Assembly: GCA_042577505.1 (NCBI GenBank)
Contig: JBHPEA010000040.1
Coordinates: 1-10,338 of the forward strand
DNA: 10,338 nt
DNA from: JACQSR01 sp042577505
GTDB taxonomy: Archaea; Nanobdellota; Nanobdellia; Woesearchaeales; JACQSR01
Direction of reading: 5' to 3'
The notes under the pieces are model-generated. The model did no database searches and had not been told where the DNA came from. It worked only from the letters and a program-made list of their open reading frames with translations. The position numbers were made by a program, and so were the translations under genes. Positions 5,532-10,338 of the stretch are shown in pieces. Position 1 is the first letter of the stretch. Every line of letters starts with the position of its first letter.

Positions 5532-6899
5532 TTATAATAGAGAAACTGCTTCAAGTCTTTTCTTTGTCATTTGTAAATCCTTACTGAAATGTCTTGAATA
5601 GTATAATGCAAGTTCGCCTGCGTCTGGGTTGTTTATTGTATTCTTATGAAGGAATTTTTTATATTTAGCATAGCTAAGAATTCTATCTGACATTGATCTT
5701 TTTGTATCAACCATATCATAAATCGGTCTAATTACTTTATAATATCTACTTGGAGTTACACTTTTTGCAAATTTAAAGAACTTCTTCGCATATAATGCCA
5801 TATCTTTACTTTCATATCCGTCATATGCACTCTCCATTTGCAATTTGTTTCTTACATACGACTGGGGTGGAACATACAATATTCCATCTTCAAATTTGAA
5901 AGGTTCGTCGATAGCAAAGTCTGCTGGCATAACTTCTAAAAAATCTCTTTGGATTCTTTTAAGACAGAATTTTAACATTACAGTTACTGCAACCATCACT
6001 GACATGAAATTAACATCCATACCTCTTTGTTCTAAAGTGCCCAATTTGTTAATCTTAACTGGACTCCAAGTGATATCTAATTTGTATGGATAGATTTTAT
6101 CTAAATCAACATTAGGAATTTTTTTCTTTACTTCCCTTTCCCATCTTAACCATCTTTTATGGAGACTAATCAATAGATCTGTTTCTGTGTGTTTGTAGGG
6201 GGGAAGACCTCCCATTTGTTGAAGGCCTGCATATAAACCTTCGAGATAATTTAATTTTTTTCCGCCCCTGTATACAATTACACGCGAGTCTTTTCCTAAA
6301 TATTTTCCCTGGTAAAAGGGGGATGATTGAGTGAATAGTGTCAATGCAGGATCTGCTGCAATTTCAAAGTTGTAAGAACTCACCATCGTTCTTTTCAATT
6401 TACTTTTTCTCATAATTTTAAGCATTTTAAGTCTAGTATCAAAAACTCCCTTAGGTAAACTGTAGTGATGGTGGAAACCGGTAACTCTGCAAGAAATTTT
6501 TATTCTCTCTGGTCCGAAAATAGATTTTTTTATTTGGTATTTATCTTCATTTCTAACATGAGGTTCGAATTTTCCTGGATAGGTACCGAAAGGGTAGATC
6601 CACAACCCCTTATCAAGACAAAGTTGGTTAGTTTTTTCTAGAGAGTCTATTAAGTCCAAGGCTGGATTATAAGTATGAACATCAGGATAACACCCGAATT
6701 CAATCATGTTTTTTCCGATTTCTTTTACAACGTCGATATTCTCTTTCAACCCTTTAAGGTCTTTAATCAAATCGTCGGCTCTAGAAGAGATCCTACCATT
6801 ATTATCTAGAATATGAAACTCCGCTTCCATTCCTGTTTTTGATCTCTTTAGCGGGTTTGTTTTAATCTTTTCATAATACTTATTTACTAGCCTTATCAT
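5532..6899 (-). CDS. GCS2-type carboxylate-amine ligase (glutamate-cysteine ligase family 2-like)
   Basis: GCS2-family enzymes use ATP to join a carboxylate, often glutamate, to an amine. In 455-residue numbering from the ATG at 6899, the protein has GMEAEF (23-28, equivalent to the metal-binding GxExEF), MIEFG (65-69), TGFHHHYSLP (140-149) and DITWSPVKINKLGTLEQRGMD (275-295). The last corresponds to the family's W-D-x-R-P-x-x-x-x-G-T-x-E-x-R block. Substrates differ widely in this family, and true gamma-glutamylcysteine synthesis is not implied. The ATG at 6899 overlaps the upstream amidohydrolase gene by 20 bases. A TTG at 6920 would add seven residues; neither has a clear ribosome binding site, so translation is probably coupled. 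Pairing with an amide-hydrolysing protein suggests a make-and-break pair for one amide compound (inference). Confidence 0.88.
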   Translation of the reverse strand: MIRLVNKYYEKIKTNPLKRSKTGMEAEFHILDNNGRISSRADDLIKDLKGLKENIDVVKEIGKNMIEFGCYPDVHTYNPALDLIDSLEKTNQLCLDKGLWIYPFGTYPGKFEPHVRNEDKYQIKKSIFGPERIKISCRVTGFHHHYSLPKGVFDTRLKMLKIMRKSKLKRTMVSSYNFEIAADPALTLFTQSSPFYQGKYLGKDSRVIVYRGGKKLNYLEGLYAGLQQMGGLPPYKHTETDLLISLHKRWLRWEREVKKKIPNVDLDKIYPYKLDITWSPVKINKLGTLEQRGMDVNFMSVMVAVTVMLKFCLKRIQRDFLEVMPADFAIDEPFKFEDGILYVPPQSYVRNKLQMESAYDGYESKDMALYAKKFFKFAKSVTPSRYYKVIRPIYDMVDTKRSMSDRILSYAKYKKFLHKNTINNPDAGELALYYSRHFSKDLQMTKKRLEAVSLL

Positions 6900-7986
6900 T
6901 TTTTCTATGTTTCTCTTCAATGTCTTCTTCTATGTTCACTATTTCCATAATATCTTTTGATATATTAGCCAGTTTTCTCTTATAGGATTTAGTATGATTA
7001 TCGTTCATATAAAGCTTCTTATTCACTTCCATTGAGAAAATGAATATATTTGGGAATTTTTGTCCTAACCATCTCAAGATATAACCTCCAAAATATGGAC
7101 TATTTAACGCCACGGGGCTATATCCCATAGATATCATCTTTCTCTGCATTCCCTTTACAATTGGCATATAGAATGTCGGTATGTATCTTGTACCGAAACT
7201 GATATTTGGTCGATTATCTTTATTCTTCATAGAATGTCCGTCAAAAATGATATTGAAATAATGGGTTTCTACTAGTTTTAATAAGGTGAAGTAAAATTCT
7301 TTGTAACTATCGTAGATATCTTTTTTTTCTTTCTCTGTTGGTAAATGTTTCCAGACAACATTTAACCATTCTTCTGATCTATCTGCGTAAATTGCTTTTT
7401 CAAAATTTCTATTGAAATCAACTACGAATCTTGATTGTTTGTTGTCTATCCATATACCTCCTTTTTCTAAAACTAAGCGGTAGTATAATTTGTGAGAATC
7501 AACATCTTCTTCTCTGTATCTGTCTTTTTCGGAGATAGAAAGTTTATTCTTAATTGATTCTGGAACCCAAATCCCTGAATGGATTGTCATTAAAAGAACG
7601 TTGAATGCATTTTTTTTGTAGTTGTTGTAGATTATAACTCCTCTTTTTGTTATAGTGACTCTGATGTCTTTGTATTTTGGATACAATTCTTCTAGATCTT
7701 CTTTTACTACCTTGTAAAGTTCTCGATCATTGAAGAAGTTTTTGAAATACATTTTTTTTCTGTCTTTGTGGAATTCGCCTATTGTACCGTCGAGAAATTT
7801 TCCTAGAATCTTGTAATTTTTTAATAGGGCTATAAAGTTAAGATATGGATCTTCCTCAATAACATCAACAGTTTTTTTCATTAATCTGTATAGAAAAAAT
7901 CTTTTTGAAAGTCCAACACCGATAGAAGATTTTTTATTGATTAAAACTGGACTCAATGAACTTAGGATTTTTTCTTTTTTTGACAT
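6880..7986 (-). CDS. N-formylglutamate amidohydrolase-fold protein with N-terminal extension
   Basis: FGase-fold enzymes are zinc-dependent and related to carboxypeptidases; they cleave amide bonds of N-acyl amino acids. In this 368-residue protein the domain begins at about 125 with MTIHSGIWVPES (133-144, the HSG motif). It continues with EEDVDSHKL (159-167), VVDFNRNF (188-195, the D-x-N-R motif), IIFDGHSM (246-253), FGTRYIP (264-270), NSPYFGGYILR (295-305) and FSMEVNKKLYM (318-328, with the catalytic-type Glu). All core residues look intact. The first 125 residues are an extra basic region with no recognised motif (LLKNYKILGKFLDG, then KKMYFKNFF). The ATG at 7986 has a TATA box 27 bases upstream. 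It is the first gene of an operon with the carboxylate-amine ligase. The exact substrate is unknown; histidine-degradation genes are not nearby. Confidence 0.88.
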   Translation of the reverse strand: MSKKEKILSSLSPVLINKKSSIGVGLSKRFFLYRLMKKTVDVIEEDPYLNFIALLKNYKILGKFLDGTIGEFHKDRKKMYFKNFFNDRELYKVVKEDLEELYPKYKDIRVTITKRGVIIYNNYKKNAFNVLLMTIHSGIWVPESIKNKLSISEKDRYREEDVDSHKLYYRLVLEKGGIWIDNKQSRFVVDFNRNFEKAIYADRSEEWLNVVWKHLPTEKEKKDIYDSYKEFYFTLLKLVETHYFNIIFDGHSMKNKDNRPNISFGTRYIPTFYMPIVKGMQRKMISMGYSPVALNSPYFGGYILRWLGQKFPNIFIFSMEVNKKLYMNDNHTKSYKRKLANISKDIMEIVNIEEDIEEKHRKNDKASK

Positions 7987-8009
7987 TTTATCTCAAATTG
8001 TGGTTGGGA

Positions 8010-8040
8010 TTTATAAATGATTATGCTAAATTTTAAATAA
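8010..8040. promoter_or_regulatory. Divergent promoters: amidohydrolase-ligase operon and zinc ribbon gene
   Basis: TTTATAAAT (8010-8018), read on the minus strand, is about 27 bases before the ATG at 7986. TTTTAAATAA (8031-8040) on the plus strand is about 26 bases before the ATG at 8062. The matched spacing supports the 41-residue zinc ribbon gene as real. Confidence 0.55.
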
Positions 8041-8061
8041 TCCTTTTAAAATTTATTAAAC

Positions 8062-8187
8062 ATGCCAAATTGTCCACATTGTGAAACTGAATTAAAAGTA
8101 ACTACTTACACGGTTTCCGAGGATTTGAAGCTTGAGAATTTCTCTTGCGAGAGTTGCGGGTTCCGTTCAAATCGAAATATTTTATAA
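8062..8187 (+). CDS. 41-residue zinc ribbon protein
   Basis: This short frame reads MPNCPHCETELKV and ends with a second knuckle, FSCESCGFRSN. Four cysteines in two CxxC pairs (C4/C7 and C29/C32), 21 residues apart, make a classic one-domain zinc ribbon of the type found in archaeal nucleic-acid-binding and transcription-associated small proteins. A plus-strand TATA box about 26 bases before the ATG supports expression. It diverges from the amidohydrolase operon. A minus-strand tiny ORF behind the HD gene overlaps most of it in antisense; the cysteine pattern and promoter make this strand the stronger candidate over that stretch. Partner and target cannot be told from sequence. Confidence 0.75.
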   Translation: MPNCPHCETELKVTTYTVSEDLKLENFSCESCGFRSNRNIL

Positions 8188-8224
8188 GTTCAATTTCATC
8201 ATCTATCTCTAAGTCATAGCCCAT
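8102..8224 (-). CDS. Candidate coupled microprotein, MGYDLE type
   Basis: One base after the HD gene's TAA, an ATG opens a 40-codon frame beginning MGYDLEIDDEIEL. The start closely matches the tiny ORF behind the Lrp-like gene (MGYELELEEYIDL), and the differences fall almost only at third codon positions. The conserved first 12 codons (8189-8224) lie in the gap between the HD gene and the zinc ribbon. The rest (ending NPRKPCK) runs antisense through the zinc ribbon gene and may be the passive complement of it. There is no known function. Its acidic, short nature and stop-start coupling suggest a small regulatory or tag-like peptide, which is inference. Confidence 0.4.
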   Translation of the reverse strand: MGYDLEIDDEIELIKYFDLNGTRNSRKRNSQASNPRKPCK

Positions 8225-8225
8225 T

Positions 8226-8972
8226 TTAATGTTCCTCCCCTTCGTCGTGATCTTCTTCATCAGGTTCTTCTTCAGCTTCAGAATGTTCTTCTTCCTCTGG
8301 TCCTTCTTCTTCTTTGAACCATTTATCCTTTTCTTGATCGACTATTTCCTTACCTTCATCATAAAGGGCCTTTGCATATTCCTTCATCAAACCTAATTGT
8401 TCAATTTCCTCATACGCTTTGTCCATAAGGCTACTAATTTCGACTAATATTTCGAATTTTTCGTCATGGTCTGCTAATCCATAATCTCGTGCAAATGCAA
8501 GTCTGTCAAATCCGTCAGTTCCTAACCTTGTAAGTTTGTCCGCCGTATAGAGAATTCCTTCATCTTCTGTTTTAAATAAGATAGGTTCTAAGTTATGAGC
8601 TATTACAAGTTTTTTAATTGTAATTAATTGTGATGCCCATTCGTCTTCTAAGATTTCATCTAAAATTAAAGCTGAATAGTACTGATGTTTGTCTCCGTTG
8701 TTACTTGCCTTTTTGACATTGAACAATTCAGCATAATTACCTAAATCGTGACACATTGCTGCTGCTAACAGTTCTTCACTTGGTGCTCCCCCTTTTTGAC
8801 TATACAGTCTTTGAATATTTTCAAGAACATGGACTGTATGGCCTAATCCACTAGTCATTGCATCTTTCCGATATGCTTTATTAGACTCTAATCCAGTATA
8901 AAATTCAGAAACTTTATTCCATAGACTATCTAATTTAGAATTACCCCTATATGATATTTCTGCCCCAACCAT
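8226..8972 (-). CDS. HD-domain metal-dependent hydrolase with acidic C-terminal tail
   Basis: HD-domain proteins are metal-dependent phosphohydrolases acting on nucleotides or phosphodiesters. In this 248-residue protein the metal ligands are in order: His45 (GHTVHVLENI), His75-Asp76 (MCHDLGNY) and Asp145 (YTADKLTRLG). Extra histidines at 96 (KHQYYSAL) and 126 (VIAHN) resemble those of larger HD sites. Residues about 219-248 are almost entirely Glu and Asp with a few His and Pro, a disordered acidic tail of the kind used for protein binding or solubility. The ATG at 8972 is 28 bases after a TATA box. The substrate cannot be inferred. A tiny ORF starts one base after its stop and may be translationally coupled. 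Confidence 0.88.
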   Translation of the reverse strand: MVGAEISYRGNSKLDSLWNKVSEFYTGLESNKAYRKDAMTSGLGHTVHVLENIQRLYSQKGGAPSEELLAAAMCHDLGNYAELFNVKKASNNGDKHQYYSALILDEILEDEWASQLITIKKLVIAHNLEPILFKTEDEGILYTADKLTRLGTDGFDRLAFARDYGLADHDEKFEILVEISSLMDKAYEEIEQLGLMKEYAKALYDEGKEIVDQEKDKWFKEEEGPEEEEHSEAEEEPDEEDHDEGEEH

Positions 8973-8995
8973 ATAGATAATTTAGTAAATTTTGG

Positions 8996-9094
8996 TTTAT
9001 AAAGCTTTGTATATGTTACTACCTTTTAGTGTTGAATATACAAAATGTTATAATAGTATAATAAAAATAATAATATATAACTAAAATTTAAATA
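8996..9094. promoter_or_regulatory. Divergent promoter region, HD gene and AbrB-PhoU gene
   Basis: TTTATAAAG on the plus strand (8997-9004; the box is near-palindromic) serves the HD gene on the minus strand at about 28 bases. TTTAAATA (9087-9094) is about 27 bases before the ATG at 9118. Between them is a very A/T-rich stretch (about 9040-9085) with no ORF or clear operator; it may simply melt easily. Confidence 0.5.
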
Positions 9095-9117
9095 TTTTCT
9101 ACTATTACCATATTACT

Positions 9118-10038
9118 ATGCAGAGAAAGGTAAATCAAATTGGGCCTTCTACACTTATGGTGAGTTTGCCTAGCAAATGGGTTAAAATAAATAAGATTTC
9201 TAAAGGTGATGATGTCGAAATTATTGAGAATGGGAAGGAGTTGAGAATTGGGGTTAATCTTAATGAAGAATATAAGAAAATTGATATTAAAGTTAGACCT
9301 GGTAACAATTGGTATACCAGCCAAATAGTGAGGAATTTGTATCTTTCTGGGTATGATGAAATTAAGGTAGAGTATGATGATGAAAATGTGATCAATAAGA
9401 TACAGAAAAATGCTCGATTGTTACTTGGTTTTGAGATAATTGAACAAAAGAAAAATTCCTGTACGTTGAGAAATTTATCATCTGGAGTCGAGTCTGAGTT
9501 AGATAATCTGATCAGGAAGGTTTTTTTAATGACTGAAAGTATGTTTGAGATGTCAATCGAGCAATTGGAGAATAATAAACCAGATCTTGAAAAGATAATT
9601 GATATTCGTAACAATATTCACAGGTTTACAAATTTATGTAGAAGGATAATTACTAAGAAACAGAAGTATAATATTGTTAAAAATACTTCTTTGTATAATA
9701 TTTTAACTTCAATAAATGTTATCACCCATAATATTATGTATGCTCATCAGTATTTGGATTCTAAGAAAAGTATACCATCGCTTAAACCTTCAGCTAAGTA
9801 TTTGAGAAAAGTTCTTAGGGTGTTTAATGTTTTTCATAAAGCATATTATTCTAAGAATGTGGAATCAATGTATGATATTCAACATAGTCGAGAAGCACTA
9901 ATTAATAATGAGTTTGTTTCAATATTGGAAAAGTCTAAAGGTGAGAATGTCGTTCTTTGTTATTATTTTGCTGAGATAGCTAGATTTATTGCGTCTATAC
10001 AAGGTGCAGCTTTGATTAAGTATCATCTGAATGATTAA
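9118..10038 (+). CDS. AbrB-PhoU fusion protein (archaeal phosphate uptake regulator-like)
   Basis: The N-terminus MQRKVNQIGPSTLMVSLPSK, with WVKINKISKGDDVEI after it (1-35), is a SpoVT/AbrB swapped-hairpin DNA-binding domain (about 1-46). About residues 110-306 form long helices of the PhoU type, with repeated charged and hydrophobic heptads (SELDNLIRKVFLMTESMFE, then DIRNNIHRFTNLCRR). This domain order is typical of archaeal proteins annotated as PhoU, thought to link phosphate status or metal clusters to gene control. The 306-residue length is normal for them. No pst transporter gene is next to it, so the target may be elsewhere or not phosphate. The start is leaderless by TATA spacing. Its 3' end overlaps the opposing tiny ORF by about 23 bases. 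Confidence 0.88.
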   Translation: MQRKVNQIGPSTLMVSLPSKWVKINKISKGDDVEIIENGKELRIGVNLNEEYKKIDIKVRPGNNWYTSQIVRNLYLSGYDEIKVEYDDENVINKIQKNARLLLGFEIIEQKKNSCTLRNLSSGVESELDNLIRKVFLMTESMFEMSIEQLENNKPDLEKIIDIRNNIHRFTNLCRRIITKKQKYNIVKNTSLYNILTSINVITHNIMYAHQYLDSKKSIPSLKPSAKYLRKVLRVFNVFHKAYYSKNVESMYDIQHSREALINNEFVSILEKSKGENVVLCYYFAEIARFIASIQGAALIKYHLND

Positions 10039-10090
10039 GATCTTCTGATAGATCTATATATTCTTCCAATTCTAATTCATATCCCATCAT
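10016..10090 (-). CDS. Candidate coupled microprotein, MGYELE type
   Basis: Twenty-four codons begin with two ATGs overlapping the stop of the Lrp-like gene (ATGATGG). The peptide reads MMGYELELEEYIDL and goes on with SEDLNHSDDT to a TAA. It is strongly acidic. Its first 13 codons from MGY match those of the tiny ORF behind the HD gene, with 10 of 12 base differences at third positions and none at second positions. That pattern suggests selection on the peptide. Its end lies antisense to the last codons of the AbrB-PhoU gene. Function unknown. Confidence 0.45.
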   Translation of the reverse strand: MMGYELELEEYIDLSEDLNHSDDT

Positions 10091-10338
10091 GCCAACCCCA
10101 AAACATAAGGATCTTCGAGGAAAGTTTCTCTTTTGATGTCTTCTATTAAGAAGAATACTTTTTTATCTTTTATATTGAATTTTTCCTCTAGATTCTCATT
10201 AAATTCTTCTAATTCTTTCAAGTTTCTAAACATGCATTCAATATGAAAGTCATAACCATTGTTAATTTTAAAGGCTGAGTTTACATTATTGTGTTTTATA
10301 AGAAAATCAGCTAGGAGTATTCTTTTTTCTTTTTGTAC
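10087..10338 (-). CDS. Lrp/AsnC-like transcription regulator, C-terminal 83 residues (runs off right edge)
   Basis: The frame is open from the window edge to a TGA at 10087. It holds an alpha/beta domain with a GYDFHIECMFRNLKELEEF block followed by LEEKFNIKDKKVFFLIEDIK, then RETFLEDPYVLGLA at the end. The alternation of strand, helix and strand, with a GYD-type strand before a KEL/EF helix, resembles the Lrp/AsnC ligand-binding (RAM-like) domain. The DNA-binding helix-turn-helix would lie outside the window. The assignment rests on this pattern, so it is moderate. It ends on an ATGATG overlap with a tiny acidic ORF, implying coupled translation, and converges on the AbrB-PhoU gene. Confidence 0.65.
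   Translation of the reverse strand, partial: VQKEKRILLADFLIKHNNVNSAFKINNGYDFHIECMFRNLKELEEFNENLEEKFNIKDKKVFFLIEDIKRETFLEDPYVLGLA

Noticed and set aside
5845..6093. Plus-strand 82-codon ORF inside the carboxylate-amine ligase gene
   Set aside because: It is a shadow of a strongly supported gene on the other strand, with no promoter or motif.
9135..9614. Minus-strand 159-codon ORF inside the AbrB-PhoU gene
   Set aside because: It is rich in Ser, Ile, Leu and Phe as expected from reading the complement of an AT-rich gene; the plus-strand domains are clear.
8189..10087. The TCTAA-TCATA-CCCAT similarity as a shared 3' element of the zinc ribbon and AbrB-PhoU genes
   Set aside because: The similarity lies downstream of both plus-strand genes, but the three-base periodicity of the differences favours coding on the minus strand; kept as a microprotein finding.
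1..10338. CRISPR array, insertion sequence, integrase or toxin-antitoxin pair
   Set aside because: I found no regularly spaced repeats, terminal inverted repeats, transposase or recombinase motifs, or typical paired small toxin genes in either strand.

Overview
The window reads as AT-rich chromosomal DNA of an archaeon. The best guess is a DPANN-type genome (Woesearchaeota/Pacearchaeota-like). The reasons are the archaeal Obg/YchF-like GTPase with a G4 NKID motif, an AbrB-PhoU fusion protein, an Lrp/AsnC-like C-terminus, many short compact genes, and a TATA-type element centred about 25-28 bases upstream of almost every promoter-proximal start codon, with no Shine-Dalgarno sequence. That spacing implies mostly leaderless mRNAs, and I used it to choose starts. 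Lineage is an inference from sequence character, not from a search.

Left part (1-2720): a truncated unknown gene on the minus strand diverges from a SRAP-domain DNA-protein crosslink factor. Next comes an unknown lysine/glutamate-rich ORF whose 5' end seems broken or frameshifted at a run of six G. It meets, tail to tail, a membrane-anchored unknown protein. Two small predicted membrane proteins follow on the plus strand.

Middle (2720-5535): a minus-strand tRNA gene carries about 29 extra bases in its anticodon loop and has an unresolved isotype. Upstream of it on the same strand lie a SemiSWEET-type PQ-loop transporter, an unknown soluble protein in the same operon, and a small Rossmann methyltransferase-like protein. 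The last diverges from the YchF-like GTPase gene.

Right part (5532-10338): a two-gene operon combines an N-formylglutamate amidohydrolase-fold protein (amide hydrolysis) with a GCS2-type carboxylate-amine ligase (ATP-dependent amide formation). These plausibly act on one unknown amide metabolite or peptide. A 41-residue zinc ribbon protein diverges from it. Then come an HD-domain hydrolase with an acidic tail, the AbrB-PhoU regulator, and the C-terminal part of an Lrp/AsnC-like regulator that runs off the window. Directly behind both the HD gene and the Lrp-like gene sits a tiny coupled ORF beginning MGY(D/E)LE. The two tiny ORFs differ almost only at third codon positions, which makes them candidate members of an unannotated microprotein family.

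There is no CRISPR array, insertion sequence, integrase or other clear mobile element. No gene-free stretch exceeds 300 bases; the largest gaps (about 110-145 bases) hold promoters.
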